From assembly GCF_001713395.1 (NCBI RefSeq), contig NZ_CP016450.1, positions 1,612,001 to 1,676,000 on the forward strand: a stretch of DNA of 64,000 bases, written 5' to 3'. The notes under the pieces were generated by a model that saw only the letters and a program-made list of their open reading frames with translations, made no database searches and was not told the origin of the DNA. The position numbers and the translations under genes were made by a program. This DNA is from Sinorhizobium sp. RAC02. GTDB lineage: Bacteria; Pseudomonadota; Alphaproteobacteria; Rhizobiales; Rhizobiaceae. Shown here piece after piece: positions 46,389 through 55,745 of the stretch (positions within the stretch are counted from its first letter, which is position 1; each line of letters starts with the position of its first letter).

Positions 46389-47209
46389 TATGTCTGCCCC
46401 CATTCCGGCATGCGCTTGCCAAGAAAGGCGCCAATGCCCTCCCGCGCATCATCGGCGAACATGTTGTCCACCATCGTCGCGACGGCGATGTCGTAGGCCT
46501 CTGCCGGCGGCAGGCCGGCCTGGGCGCGGAAGGCGGCCTTGCCGATGCGCAGCGCCTGCGGTGACTTCGAGGCAATGACGGCGGCGTATTTGTCGACGAC
46601 CTGGCGGAGATATTGCTGCGGCACGATGCGGTTGACGAGACCGAAATCCTTGGCGGTCGAGGCGTCTATGGTCTCGCCAGTGAGCAGCATCTCCATCGCC
46701 TGCTTGGGGCGGGCGGCGCGGGTGACGGCAACCATCGGCGTCGAGCAGAACAGGCCGATATTGACGCCCGGCGTACAGAAGGTCGAGGTGTCGGTGCAGA
46801 TGGCAAGATCGCAGCTTGCAACGAGCTGGCAGCCCGCAGCCGTCGCAAGGCCGTCGATCTCCGCCACCACGGGCTGCGGCAGCGCGGCGATTTTCAGCAT
46901 GATATCCGCCGCCATGCGCATGGTCTTCTCGAAGAAGGCGCGGCCGCCATCTGCGTCGTTACGGCGTGCGGTCATTTCCTTGAGGTCGTGGCCGGCGGAG
47001 AAGACTTTTCCCGTCGAGGCCAGCACGACGATGCGAATGGCCTCGTCATTGGCGACGGCGTCCAGCGCCTCCCCCAGCGCCTCCATGACGGCGATGGAGA
47101 GGGCGTTGGCGGGCGGGTTGTTGAGTGTGATCCGCAGGATCGGCTCGTAGCGCTCGACCCGCAACAGCCCTGCGGGCTCCTCTTTCCTGAACGATACCAC
47201 ATCCGCCAT
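46388..47209 (-). CDS. enoyl-CoA hydratase/isomerase family protein (ECHDC3-like)
   Basis: A 273-residue crotonase-fold protein. The oxyanion-hole segments FSAGHDLKEM and DGLATAAGCQLVASCD are present, so acyl-CoA binding is likely. At the place of the second catalytic glutamate of true enoyl-CoA hydratases it has CTPGVNIGLFCSTP with glycine, as in the ECHDC3 subgroup, so hydratase activity is doubtful. AAGGAGG lies 6 bases before ATG 47209; the longer frame upstream is not needed. The small gene 46155-46388 is coupled to it. Confidence 0.88.
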   Translation of the reverse strand: MADVVSFRKEEPAGLLRVERYEPILRITLNNPPANALSIAVMEALGEALDAVANDEAIRIVVLASTGKVFSAGHDLKEMTARRNDADGGRAFFEKTMRMAADIMLKIAALPQPVVAEIDGLATAAGCQLVASCDLAICTDTSTFCTPGVNIGLFCSTPMVAVTRAARPKQAMEMLLTGETIDASTAKDFGLVNRIVPQQYLRQVVDKYAAVIASKSPQALRIGKAAFRAQAGLPPAEAYDIAVATMVDNMFADDAREGIGAFLGKRMPEWGQT

Positions 47210-47350
47210 GACCGGCCTCCTTCGCTGCTCTCTTTCCCTTGGTCCTACGCCCGGCCGCAAATGGTTTCAAGCGCGGCGGCATAGACTTTGAGAGGGCTTG
47301 CCGCGGCCAGCAAATCGGTCTGTAACACCCACGACAGGAGACGAGAGCCA

Positions 47351-47782
47351 ATGAAACTGACGCCGGTCATGGATGCGGAAGCGCTAAACCGCTTCCTTGA
47401 AACCGATTTTCCGCAAATTCATACCGACGGCAAGGTCTTCGACGTCAACACGGTCGGCCCCGGCATGGTCGTCATGCGGCTCGTTCCAAACGAGCGGCAC
47501 CTGCGTCCCGGCGGCACGATCTCCGGCCCCACCCTGTTCGCGCTTGCCGACGTGGCGGCCTATTGCGTGGTGCTCGCCCATATCGGCCCGGTGGCGCTTG
47601 CCGTCACCACCAACCTCAACATCAACTTCCTGCGCAAACCCAAACCCGGCCCCCTCTCCTGCACCTGCCGGATTCTCAAGCTTGGCAAACGGCTGGCAGT
47701 GGTGGAGGCGTCCATTTTCGACGAAAATGGCGACGATCTGGTGGCCCATGCCACCGCGACCTATTCGATTCCGCCGCGATAA
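47351..47782 (+). CDS. PaaI-like hotdog-fold thioesterase
   Basis: A 143-residue single hotdog domain. The signature region RPGGTISGPTLFALADVAAYC corresponds to the catalytic helix of PaaI-type acyl-CoA thioesterases, with Asp in the active centre, and VTTNLNINFLRKPKPG is the following beta block. ATG at 47351 has GGAGA upstream; a longer frame from 47288 has no ribosome site. It is divergent from the crotonase, and both point to acyl-CoA chemistry. Confidence 0.88.
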   Translation: MKLTPVMDAEALNRFLETDFPQIHTDGKVFDVNTVGPGMVVMRLVPNERHLRPGGTISGPTLFALADVAAYCVVLAHIGPVALAVTTNLNINFLRKPKPGPLSCTCRILKLGKRLAVVEASIFDENGDDLVAHATATYSIPPR

Positions 47783-47859
47783 TGTGTGGTATCAAAATAC
47801 CTCTTTCGTAACGCATTGTTTTTGCTTATTTATCTTTAGTGCCAGCCAAATCGCATCCC

Positions 47860-47888
47860 TTGACGCACTATCGGCTCTCGCTTATAAG
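47860..47888 (+). promoter_or_regulatory. promoter of rplM-rpsI
   Basis: TTGACG (47860-47865) and TATAAG (47883-47888) with 17 bases between. A start near 47895 gives a leader of roughly 118 bases with small hairpins (for example AAGCC/GGCTT near 47970-47985) before the rplM ATG, room for ribosomal-protein feedback control. Confidence 0.7.
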
Positions 47889-48012
47889 CCGCTCCAGATC
47901 GCGGTCCTCAGGGGCCGCGTTCGATTTTTGGCATCCGCAAGGGGCCAAACCAAGCAACAAGAAACGCCCAAGCCCCACAAGGCTTCGGGACTCTAAAGAA
48001 AGAGCTACTCCC

Positions 48013-48477
48013 ATGGGAACCTTCGTACAGAAGCCCGCCGAGGTAGAGAAGAAGTGGATCCTCATCGACGCCGAAGGCCTCGTTGTCGGTCGCCTCGCTA
48101 CCCTCATCGCAAACCGCCTGCGCGGCAAGCATAAGGCCACCTTCACGCCCCACGTCGACGACGGTGACAACATCATCGTTATCAACGCCGACAAGGTCGT
48201 CTTCACCGGCAAGAAGTACTCCGACAAGACGTACTACTGGCACACCGGTTACCCGGGCGGCATCAAGGAGCGCACGGCTCGCCAGATCATCGAAGGCCGC
48301 TTCCCGGAGCGCGTTCTCGAGAAGGCTGTTGAGCGCATGGTTCCGCGCGGCCCGCTCGGCCGTCGCCAGATGAAGAACCTGCGTGTCTACGCCGGCTCCA
48401 ACCACCCGCATGAAGCCCAGCAGCCCGTCACCCTCGACGTCGCCAAGCTGAACAGCAAGAACACAAGGAGCGCCTGA
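48013..48477 (+). CDS. rplM: 50S ribosomal protein L13
   Basis: A 154-residue large-subunit protein. The N-terminal [16 protein letters not shown], the [15 protein letters not shown] block and the signature [20 protein letters not shown] are present, with normal length. The start at 48013 leaves the open upstream frame as leader. rpsI follows two bases after the stop. Confidence 0.98.
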   Translation: MGTFVQKPAEVEKKWILIDAEGLVVGRLATLIANRLRGKHKATFTPHVDDGDNIIVINADKVVFTGKKYSDKTYYWHTGYPGGIKERTARQIIEGRFPERVLEKAVERMVPRGPLGRRQMKNLRVYAGSNHPHEAQQPVTLDVAKLNSKNTRSA

Positions 48478-48479
48478 TA

Positions 48480-48956
48480 ATGGCCGACCTCTCCTCGCTC
48501 AAGGACCTCGGCGTCGCTGCCGCAGCTCCCGCTGCCTCCGCCCCGGTTCACGTCAAGAAGGTTGACGCCCAGGGCCGTTCCTACGCCACCGGCAAGCGCA
48601 AGGACGCTGTTGCCCGCGTGTGGGTCAAGCCGGGTTCCGGCAAGATCACCGTCAACGGCAAGTCGTTCGAAGCTTACTTCGCCCGTCCGGTTCTGCAGAT
48701 GATCCTGCAGCAGCCGATCATCGCGGCTGCCCGTGATGGCCAGTTCGACATCGACGCGACCGTCGCTGGCGGCGGTCTGTCCGGCCAGGCCGGTGCCGTT
48801 CGTCACGGCATCTCCAAGGCACTGACCTACTTCGAGCCGGGCCTGCGTCCGGTCCTCAAGAAGGGCGGCTTCCTGACCCGCGACTCGCGCGTCGTCGAGC
48901 GCAAGAAGTACGGCCGTGCGAAGGCACGCCGTTCGTTCCAGTTCTCCAAGCGTTAA
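48480..48956 (+). CDS. rpsI: 30S ribosomal protein S9
   Basis: A 158-residue small-subunit protein with a short Ala-rich N-terminal extension, then [46 protein letters not shown] and the basic C-terminal tail [16 protein letters not shown] that reaches the decoding P-site. Co-transcribed with rplM and followed by a strong terminator. Confidence 0.98.
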   Translation: MADLSSLKDLGVAAAAPAASAPVHVKKVDAQGRSYATGKRKDAVARVWVKPGSGKITVNGKSFEAYFARPVLQMILQQPIIAAARDGQFDIDATVAGGGLSGQAGAVRHGISKALTYFEPGLRPVLKKGGFLTRDSRVVERKKYGRAKARRSFQFSKR

Positions 48957-48981
48957 TCGCTCGGAAGACTTGTTCTTCAGG

Positions 48982-49008
48982 AAAGGCCGGGGTTCGCCCC
49001 GGCCTTTT
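48982..49008 (+). terminator. intrinsic terminator of rplM-rpsI
   Basis: AAAGGCCGGGG and its complement form an 11-bp stem closed by the stable tetraloop TTCG and followed by TTTT; it works on both strands and lies between convergent genes. Confidence 0.92.
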
Positions 49009-49033
49009 CGTTTTTCGGCCTGGTTTCCCGGCG

Positions 49034-49951
49034 CTACGGGCAAGCAACGCACGGCCTGCTGAAGAGAAGAATTGCCGCCGTGACACCAGCGAGCTGCAGC
49101 AGCGCTCCTGTCCATTCGGCAGCATCGGGCCAGCGCATTTCGAACAGAAAGCCATAAGCCAGACCGAACACGGTTTCCGCGACGATGAGTTGCGCAGCCA
49201 GTGCTAGCGGCAATCGGCCTGAAGCGATGACCCAACAAAACGTGGCGACCCACGATCCCGCAAGGCCCATCAGCAAAGCCCAGGCGAGAAAGTTTGCCAT
49301 CTCGGCACTTGCGATGTCCTGCGTCGAGAACGACGTCAAAGGCAGGAGCATCATGCTGCCGATCGCAGCTCCAATCCCCTGCACACCCGTCCAGTGCACA
49401 CCATCGGGCGCATCCGGGGCGGACATGACGGCCGCATTGGCGAGGCCGTAGATGATCCAGACCACAAGCGCGATTGATGCGGCAAGGACGCCGAGCAGGA
49501 CGGCCTCGCGCCCCTCCTGCCCGGCCGCCTCGATCACCGACATATTGACGACGGCCACGCCCGCGACGATCAACCCCAGGGGAGAAGCGAGCGAGCGCCA
49601 CGGGACGGAGCGATCCCGCCAGTTCGCAATGAGCGCCAACAGCACCGGCATGGTGCCGATGACGAGCGGTGGAACAGCCGCCCCCGCCAGTTTCACCGCA
49701 TAGGCAGCGGCGACGAAATATCCCACATATCCCACACCGCCCAGAAGCAGGCCGACCAGCCAGCGCCTCGCCGCGAGACCGCGAGGCCGGAAGCGCGGGT
49801 GAAGCATGAACAGCACGGAAGCCATGCCGAAAATCCCGTACCGTGCGACCGTCAGGTCGAAGGTGGAAAAGGGATCCACGGCGCGAGGCGCAATGAACGT
49901 CAATCCCCACAACGCGCATGTTGTGAGGCCGGCAAGAATACCAATCAGCAT
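49034..49951 (-). CDS. EamA/DMT family transporter
   Basis: A 305-residue membrane protein with about ten hydrophobic segments in two EamA repeats (MLIGILAGLTTCALWGLTF begins the first; LGVLAASIALVVWIIYGL the second). It is divergent from an AsnC-type regulator 85 bases away, the usual layout for regulated amino-acid exporters, so export of an amino acid or related metabolite is a fair guess. Confidence 0.88.
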   Translation of the reverse strand: MLIGILAGLTTCALWGLTFIAPRAVDPFSTFDLTVARYGIFGMASVLFMLHPRFRPRGLAARRWLVGLLLGGVGYVGYFVAAAYAVKLAGAAVPPLVIGTMPVLLALIANWRDRSVPWRSLASPLGLIVAGVAVVNMSVIEAAGQEGREAVLLGVLAASIALVVWIIYGLANAAVMSAPDAPDGVHWTGVQGIGAAIGSMMLLPLTSFSTQDIASAEMANFLAWALLMGLAGSWVATFCWVIASGRLPLALAAQLIVAETVFGLAYGFLFEMRWPDAAEWTGALLQLAGVTAAILLFSRPCVACP

Positions 49952-50036
49952 GGGTCACTCCTATGACGCACGATCATGGAGGGTGAAAGGTACGAATTCC
50001 ATGGATAAGCAAAGGTGAAATGGCTATCCTGGCATC

Positions 50037-50516
50037 ATGTCCAGCTCAAAAACCCCTCACGGCCTTCAATCCGGAAAGTCTCAGATTGATGGGGCCGATT
50101 CTCGCATACTGACTGCGCTCGACGCCGATTCGCGGCTGTCCATGAGCGAGCTGGCCCGGCTCATCGGCATGTCGGCGCCCGCCGTGTCGGAACGGGTGCG
50201 CAAGCTGGAGGCCAGCGGCGCCATACGGTCCTTCACACTCGACGTGGACGTGCGCGCCCTCGGTTATCAGATCCGGGCCATGGTGCGCATCCGGCCGCTG
50301 CCTGGAAAGCTGCACGTGGTGGAGAAACTGATCCAGGACACCCCGCAATTCATAGAATGCGACAAGATCACCGGCGACGACCCGTTTCTCGCTCGCCTCG
50401 TCGTGCATTCGATAGAGGAGATGGATGACGTCCTGGAGGCTCTTTCGGACCATGCCGTGACCAGCACGGCCGTTATCAAGGGAACATCCGTCGCCAGGCG
50501 CCTGCCACCCCTGTGA
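50037..50516 (+). CDS. Lrp/AsnC family transcriptional regulator
   Basis: A 159-residue regulator: N-terminal helix-turn-helix (DSRILTALDADSRLSMSELARLIGM, then SAPAVSERVRKLEASGAI) and a C-terminal RAM/AsnC ligand-binding domain with GDDPFLARLVV. It is divergent from the DMT transporter. The spacer holds an imperfect inverted repeat (GGATA/TATCC about 19 bases apart) that could be its site. The agmatinase gene follows on the same strand. Confidence 0.92.
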   Translation: MSSSKTPHGLQSGKSQIDGADSRILTALDADSRLSMSELARLIGMSAPAVSERVRKLEASGAIRSFTLDVDVRALGYQIRAMVRIRPLPGKLHVVEKLIQDTPQFIECDKITGDDPFLARLVVHSIEEMDDVLEALSDHAVTSTAVIKGTSVARRLPPL

Positions 50517-50621
50517 CCATGGCCACCCTCTTTTCTTTTCAGTGACGGGGCTTGCCGTCGTGCCGGCATTTTGCTGAAACAGCATATCCCTCCAAGGGCG
50601 ACAGCAAACGGGAACCTCATC

Positions 50622-51575
50622 GTGGCCAACAAGACGATCGATCATGCCATCACCGCCAAGACGCTGAAGAGCGCTGCCTCGGACCCCACCCATGCAGGCA
50701 TTCTCTCCTTCATGCGCCGGCGCTACAGCAAGGTCTTGAAGGATGTCGATGCGGTCGTCTGGGGCATTCCCTTCGATGCCGCAACGTCCAACCGCCCGGG
50801 CACGCGATTCGGGCCACAGGCGATCCGCCGCGCCTCGGCGATCATGGACAACGATCCACAATATCCCTTCGAGCGCGACCTCTTCGAGGACATGGCCGTC
50901 ATCGACTACGGCGATTGCCTGCTCGACTACGGCAACCACCAGAAGACGCCGGCAACGATCGAGCGCGAGGCGAAGAAGATCCTGAAATCCGGCGCCTATA
51001 TGCTGACGCTCGGCGGCGACCATTTCATCACGCTGCCGCTTTTGCGCGCGCACGCGGAAAAATACGGCCCTCTCTCGCTCGTGCAGTTCGATGCCCACCA
51101 GGATACCTGGGCCGATGAAAAGGGCCGTATCGACCACGGCTCCTTCGTCGGTACTGCCGTGCGCGAGGGCCTGATCGATGCCGAAACGTCGATCCAGATC
51201 GGTATCCGCACCCATGCGCCGGAGGATTGCGGCATCCGCATTCTCTATGGCTACGATGTCGAAGAGATGAGCGCCGCCGAGATCGCCGATGCGATCGTCC
51301 ACCATGTCGGCGACAGGGCGACCTACCTCACCTTCGATATCGATTGCCTCGACCCGGCTTTCGCGCCCGGCACCGGCACCCCGGTCTCCGGCGGCCCCTC
51401 GAGCGCCCGCATCCTCTCGGTCCTGCGTAAGCTCGGCGCGCTGAACATCGTCGGCTCGGACGTCGTCGAGGTCGCGCCCGCCTACGACCACGCGGATATC
51501 ACCGCCATCGCCGCCTCCAACATCGCCATGTACATGCTGGGCCTTCACGCCGAGACGCTGGCGGAGCGACGCTGA
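50622..51575 (+). CDS. speB: agmatinase / ureohydrolase
   Basis: A 317-residue Mn-dependent ureohydrolase that most likely splits agmatine to putrescine and urea. Metal-binding motifs are complete: LTLGGDHFI, LVQFDAHQDTW and LTFDIDCLDPAFAPGTGTP. GTG at 50622 with GGGAA 8 bases upstream gives the normal length; TTG at 50571 is an alternative. Other guanidino substrates (guanidinobutyrate, for instance) cannot be excluded. Next gene is argC, so arginine-related genes are grouped here. Confidence 0.88.
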   Translation: MANKTIDHAITAKTLKSAASDPTHAGILSFMRRRYSKVLKDVDAVVWGIPFDAATSNRPGTRFGPQAIRRASAIMDNDPQYPFERDLFEDMAVIDYGDCLLDYGNHQKTPATIEREAKKILKSGAYMLTLGGDHFITLPLLRAHAEKYGPLSLVQFDAHQDTWADEKGRIDHGSFVGTAVREGLIDAETSIQIGIRTHAPEDCGIRILYGYDVEEMSAAEIADAIVHHVGDRATYLTFDIDCLDPAFAPGTGTPVSGGPSSARILSVLRKLGALNIVGSDVVEVAPAYDHADITAIAASNIAMYMLGLHAETLAERR

Positions 51576-51640
51576 CGGCGCGGCATTGAATGCGACTGGT
51601 CGAGGGTCTATATCGGGCCGCGAAATCTCTTTTCCGCACG

Positions 51641-51679
51641 TCCGGACGCAAAACCGTTGCATAGTTTTGCTGGAATGCT
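51641..51679. repeat. rhizobial intergenic palindromic element, copy 1
   Basis: TCCGGACGCAAAACCG followed by a TTTTGCTGGAATGCT arm forms an imperfect stem (TCCGG with CTGGA at its base). It resembles a short element found between genes throughout Rhizobiaceae and matches a second copy near 54640. It lies just before the argC start. Confidence 0.6.
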
Positions 51680-51706
51680 GGAAGCACTGGCAGGATTGGA
51701 TTGCAG

Positions 51707-52639
51707 ATGAAACCGAAGATCTTCATCGATGGCGAACACGGCACGACAGGCCTGCAGATCCGCACGCGCATGGCCGGCCGCAACGATGTCGAGCTGCTCT
51801 CCATCCCGGAAGCCGAACGCCGCAATGCGCAATTGCGCGAAGACCTGCTCAACAGCGCCGACGTCGCGATCCTCTGCCTGCCGGACGATGCGGCCAAGGA
51901 AGCCGTGGCCATGGTTTCCGGCAACAATTCCGTCCGCATCATCGACACCTCGACAGCGCACCGCGTCGACCCGAACTGGGCCTATGGCTTCGCCGAAATG
52001 GACCACGATCAGCCGAAGAAGATCGCGGATGCGCGTTATGTCGCCAATCCGGGCTGCTACCCGACCGGTGCGATCGGCCTGCTGCGCCCGCTGCGGCTCG
52101 CCGGCATCCTGCCGGAAGACTACCCGGTCACGGTCAACGCCGTTTCCGGCTACACGGGTGGCGGCAAGCAGATGATCGCGCAGATGGAGGATGCCGGGCA
52201 CCCGGAGCATATCGATTCGCCGCACTTCCTCTACGGCCTGCCGCTGAAGCACAAGCATGTGCCAGAAATGCAGGTGCACGGCATGCTGTCGCGCGCACCG
52301 CTCTTCTCGCCCTCCGTCGGCAAGTTCGCGCAGGGCATGATCGTACAGGTTCCGCTCTATCTGGCAGACCTCAACGAGCACGCCTCGCTCGGCTCCATCC
52401 ATGAGGCGCTGGCCGAGCACTATGCCGGCCAGGACATCGTCGCGGTCGTCGATCTCAAGGAAAGCGCCAACCTCGCCCGTGTCAACGCCGTGGAACTCGC
52501 CGATACGGATCGCATGAAGCTCTACGTCTTCGGCACCGCTGGTAGCCCCCACGTCAATCTCGTCGCCCTGCTCGACAATCTAGGCAAGGGCGCCTCGGGT
52601 GCGGCCGTGCAGAACATGGATCTGATGCTGAAGGGATGA
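51707..52639 (+). CDS. argC: N-acetyl-gamma-glutamyl-phosphate reductase (short type)
   Basis: ArgC makes N-acetylglutamate semialdehyde from the acyl phosphate with NADPH, the third step of arginine synthesis. At 310 residues it is the shorter type-2 form common in alphaproteobacteria. The N-terminal [13 protein letters not shown] is the nucleotide loop and Cys117 in NPGCYPTG is the acyl-accepting residue. The ATG at 51707 follows AGGATT; the stop overlaps the start of the kinase gene by 4 bases. Confidence 0.95.
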   Translation: MKPKIFIDGEHGTTGLQIRTRMAGRNDVELLSIPEAERRNAQLREDLLNSADVAILCLPDDAAKEAVAMVSGNNSVRIIDTSTAHRVDPNWAYGFAEMDHDQPKKIADARYVANPGCYPTGAIGLLRPLRLAGILPEDYPVTVNAVSGYTGGGKQMIAQMEDAGHPEHIDSPHFLYGLPLKHKHVPEMQVHGMLSRAPLFSPSVGKFAQGMIVQVPLYLADLNEHASLGSIHEALAEHYAGQDIVAVVDLKESANLARVNAVELADTDRMKLYVFGTAGSPHVNLVALLDNLGKGASGAAVQNMDLMLKG

Positions 52640-53478
52640 CGGGCAAACATCCGGTCTTCCCTATCGCGTGGCGCATCGAAAGTGCCGGTCTTATCGCCGA
52701 CACTCCCGCCGGCAGCGTCTATGAAGCGACGCTTGCCGATGGCACGCGCGCGATCGTCAAGCATCTGAAACCGAAGGTCCTGGAAGACAGCCTACGTGGT
52801 GCAGATTTCCTTGATTGGCGGGATGGTGTCGGCTGCGTGAGGCTCCTTGCCCGCTCCGACGACATGCTGCTGATGGAACATGCCGGCACGACGACGCTGC
52901 GGGATCATTTGTTTTCCCACGGCGACGCGGACGCGACGCGCATCGCCGCCGCGGTGTTGCGAGACTATCATCGTCCGTCCGACACCCCGCCGCCGGCAAG
53001 CCTGCTTACACTCCCGCGCTATTTCTCGAGCCTGTTCGACAAGGCCGAACGGGATCACCGGGAGGGCGTCAAAGGTCCGTATTCGGAGGCGGCGGCCATC
53101 GCCGAGGCGCTGATCGCCGGCCAGCGGGATATCAAGCCGCTACACGGCGACCTTCACCACGAAAACATCGTGTCCGGCCCGCGCGGCTGGCTCATCATCG
53201 ACCCGGCGGGACTGATCGGCGACCCGGCGCTCGATGTCGCCAACATGTTTTCCAACCCACTCGACCGTTTCGACCTCACCCGCGACGAGGAGAGAATCGC
53301 GGCGATGGCGGATATCTTCGCCGAAACGCTCGGCCGTGATGTCCGCACCATACTGCGCTACGGCTTTGCCTATGGCTGCCTGTCGGCAGCATGGCATGAG
53401 GAAGACGGAAACGAAAAAGATCGTGACGACGAACTTGCCGTTGCCGCGGCGGTCCGCAACGTCCTCATGCGCACCTGA
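52636..53478 (+). CDS. aminoglycoside phosphotransferase-fold kinase (APH(6)/StrB-like)
   Basis: A 280-residue small-molecule kinase resembling the aminoglycoside/hydroxyurea 6-phosphotransferase family. The catalytic loop [12 protein letters not shown] has the Asp and Asn, [20 protein letters not shown] is the metal-binding segment, and the N-lobe Lys is in AIVKHLKPK. It overlaps argC by ATGA, so it is expressed with an arginine gene; a native metabolite substrate is more likely than antibiotic resistance, but I cannot name it. Confidence 0.85.
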   Translation: MTGKHPVFPIAWRIESAGLIADTPAGSVYEATLADGTRAIVKHLKPKVLEDSLRGADFLDWRDGVGCVRLLARSDDMLLMEHAGTTTLRDHLFSHGDADATRIAAAVLRDYHRPSDTPPPASLLTLPRYFSSLFDKAERDHREGVKGPYSEAAAIAEALIAGQRDIKPLHGDLHHENIVSGPRGWLIIDPAGLIGDPALDVANMFSNPLDRFDLTRDEERIAAMADIFAETLGRDVRTILRYGFAYGCLSAAWHEEDGNEKDRDDELAVAAAVRNVLMRT

Positions 53479-53484
53479 TCGCGA

Positions 53485-54576
53485 TCAGTCGTCCGCCATG
53501 ACCCGCGGATATTCTCCATAAAACCCGCGCCAATGCGCCATGGCAAAACCGAGCACGACCAGCGCACCGCCCTGGTGCGCGAGCGCCCAACCCAGCGGCA
53601 CCTGCCAGATCAGCGTCAGAATGCCGATCGTCGCCTGAAGACAGACGAGGCCGAAGAGTACGAGCGCGCGGCGGGCATGCGTTGTCTCGGGGGCGGCGCG
53701 AAGCGACGAGATCATGTGAATGACGACGAGCGCGAAGAGCACATAGGCGCCGATGCGATGGACGAACTGCACGGTCTTCGGGTTTTCGAAGAGATTGATC
53801 CACCAGGGCTGCTGCACGAACAGGCCACCCGGCACCACGGCACCGTCCATCAGCGGCCAGGTATTGTAGGTGAGGCCGGCGTCGAGGCCGGCGACGAGCG
53901 CACCGAGATAAATCTGGAAGATCGCCATGCAGGCGATAATACCGGCCATGCGCCGGGACGTCGCGGTCGGCGCCGGATCGTCGCTGTGCGGCGAGAGCGC
54001 GCGCATCAGCCACGTCGTCCAGGCGAAGATCAGACAGGCGATGGTGAGGTGGGTTGCCAGCCGGTACTGGCTGACCGAGACGCGATCCGCCAGGCCGGAA
54101 GACACCATCCACCAGCCGATGAAGCCCTGAAAACCACCGAGCGCCAAAAGGCCGACCAAGGGCCAGCGGAGCTTCTTTTCGATGCGGCCGGTCAGCCAGA
54201 AGAAGGCGAGCGGCACGGCGAAGACGAAGCCGATGGAGCGCGCGATCAGCCGGTGTGCCCATTCCCACCAAAAGATCGTCTTGAACTCCTCGACGGTCAT
54301 GTCCTTGTTGATCTGCTCATATTGCGGAATGCGCTTGTAGAGGTCGAATTCCTCCTGCCATTCCGTAGCCGTAATCGGCGGGATGACACCATGGATCGGC
54401 TTCCATTCGGTGATGGAGAGACCGGATTCGGTAAGCCGCGTCGCGCCGCCGACGAGCACCAGCACGAACAGCGTGAACAGCACGAAGCCCAGCCAGCGGC
54501 GCACCTGCCGACGATTGCGGTCGGTCCTGTCCGTGTCGTTCTGGCTGCGATATGCAGTCGCGGTCATGGCGCTCAT
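53485..54576 (-). CDS. ctaA: heme A synthase (COX15/CtaA type 2)
   Basis: A 363-residue membrane enzyme that oxidises the heme O methyl group to make heme A for aa3 oxidases. It has eight predicted membrane helices in two four-helix halves; the heme-ligand histidines are seen in [32 protein letters not shown] and [10 protein letters not shown]. Conserved [15 protein letters not shown] follows the first helix. It is convergent with the kinase gene. Confidence 0.95.
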   Translation of the reverse strand: MSAMTATAYRSQNDTDRTDRNRRQVRRWLGFVLFTLFVLVLVGGATRLTESGLSITEWKPIHGVIPPITATEWQEEFDLYKRIPQYEQINKDMTVEEFKTIFWWEWAHRLIARSIGFVFAVPLAFFWLTGRIEKKLRWPLVGLLALGGFQGFIGWWMVSSGLADRVSVSQYRLATHLTIACLIFAWTTWLMRALSPHSDDPAPTATSRRMAGIIACMAIFQIYLGALVAGLDAGLTYNTWPLMDGAVVPGGLFVQQPWWINLFENPKTVQFVHRIGAYVLFALVVIHMISSLRAAPETTHARRALVLFGLVCLQATIGILTLIWQVPLGWALAHQGGALVVLGFAMAHWRGFYGEYPRVMADD

Positions 54577-54635
54577 TCCATCGGCTCCTTTTCCAAAGCG
54601 TCGGTTCGGCTGTCGCTTTGGCTAAATTTGCGCAG

Positions 54636-54680
54636 TTCCGGACGCAAAACCGCTCGCACGCTTTTACCGGACCTGCTCTG
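54636..54680. repeat. rhizobial intergenic palindromic element, copy 2
   Basis: TTCCGGACGCAAAACCG and CTTTTACCGGACCTGCT form an imperfect hairpin (TCCGG with CCGGA). It shares the TCCGGACGCAAAACCG core with the copy before argC and sits in the gap between the divergent ctaA and DUF2842 genes. Confidence 0.6.
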
Positions 54681-54777
54681 GCGTTGATTTGCCTGACCAG
54701 CCCGTGCAAAACAAGGCCCGAAGCTTTGCGGCATGCCGTCGCGCCCTTGCCAGCATGAAAGAATTGAAAGACCGACA

Positions 54778-54996
54778 ATGCCCCCTCGCCTCAGAAAACT
54801 GATCGGCACGGTACTGATCATCATCCTCGTCCTCGTCTATGCGTTGGTCGCGACCACCGTCGCGGTTGCCACGCTGGGACAATCGCCCTGGTACATCCAC
54901 CTGCTCTATTTCACGGTCACCGGTGTGCTGTGGATCCTGCCGGCCATGTTCATCATCAAATGGATGGAAAAGCCGGGCAAGCCGCGCGACGAGTAG
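54778..54996 (+). CDS. DUF2842 small membrane protein
   Basis: A 72-residue protein with two membrane helices (about 9-30 and 38-60). The short loop LGQSPWYIHLLYFTVTGVLW and the end IIKWMEKP match the alphaproteobacterial DUF2842 family as I recall it. It often lies near heme A synthase, so a link to oxidase biogenesis is possible but unproven. The next gene starts 5 bases after the stop. Confidence 0.82.
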   Translation: MPPRLRKLIGTVLIIILVLVYALVATTVAVATLGQSPWYIHLLYFTVTGVLWILPAMFIIKWMEKPGKPRDE

Positions 54997-55001
54997 GCGT
55001 C

Positions 55002-55742
55002 ATGCGGATCGCCGTCATCGCCGATATTCATGGCAACGATCTCGCACTGGACGCTGTCCTTGCGGACATCGAGCGCCGGGGCATCACCGAAATCGTCAAT
55101 CTCGGCGATCATCTGAGCGGCGCGCTGAATGCGAGCCGCACGGCCGATATCCTGCTTTCACGGCCGGACATCGTCTGCATTCGCGGCAATCATGACCGCT
55201 GGCTCGTCGAGAAAGAACGGGCGGCGATGGGAAGCTGGGACCGCATAGCGCATGCGCAACTCGAGGCGCATCACCTGAACTGGCTGGAGCAGCTGCCGGC
55301 AACGGCGGTCCTTCACAACGAAATCTTCCTCTGCCACGGAACACCGCAGACAGACACGGTCTACTGGCTGGACGAAGCATTCGAGGGCGGAATGCGACTT
55401 TCATCGATCGAGCGCATCGAGTCCCTGGCAGAAGGCAATGACTATCCCGTCCTGCTCTGCGGCCACACGCATCTCGCCCGCATGGTCCGCCTGCGTGATG
55501 GCCGGCTGGTCGTCAATCCTGGCAGCGTGGGCTCGCCAGCCTACGACGATGACGAGCCGTTGCCGCACAAGGTGGAGACAGGTTCGCCGCATGCACGCTA
55601 TGCCATCATCGAAAAGCGCGGCGGCACGTGGGACGCATCCTTCCATCTTGTAAGCTACGATCACATGGCGATGGCCCAACTTGCAGAGAGGCGCAGCCAG
55701 CATGAATGGGCGAGTGCTCTTTCCACCGGCTGGCTTCGTTAA
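55002..55742 (+). CDS. YfcE/DevT-type metallophosphoesterase
   Basis: A 246-residue calcineurin-fold phosphoesterase. Metal motifs are AVIADIHGND, VNLGDHLSG, RGNHDRW, FLCHGTP and CGHTHLAR, with the NPGSVGSP loop. ATG at 55002 starts directly at the first beta strand. It is 5 bases after the DUF2842 gene, so they are co-transcribed. Substrate unknown; small phosphodiesters or phosphoprotein are typical for the family. Confidence 0.88.
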   Translation: MRIAVIADIHGNDLALDAVLADIERRGITEIVNLGDHLSGALNASRTADILLSRPDIVCIRGNHDRWLVEKERAAMGSWDRIAHAQLEAHHLNWLEQLPATAVLHNEIFLCHGTPQTDTVYWLDEAFEGGMRLSSIERIESLAEGNDYPVLLCGHTHLARMVRLRDGRLVVNPGSVGSPAYDDDEPLPHKVETGSPHARYAIIEKRGGTWDASFHLVSYDHMAMAQLAERRSQHEWASALSTGWLR

Positions 55743-55745
55743 AAC

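Noticed and set aside
52636..53478. Acquired streptomycin-resistance gene
   Set aside because: Composition equals its neighbours and it overlaps argC; no mobile element is near, so a native role is more likely.
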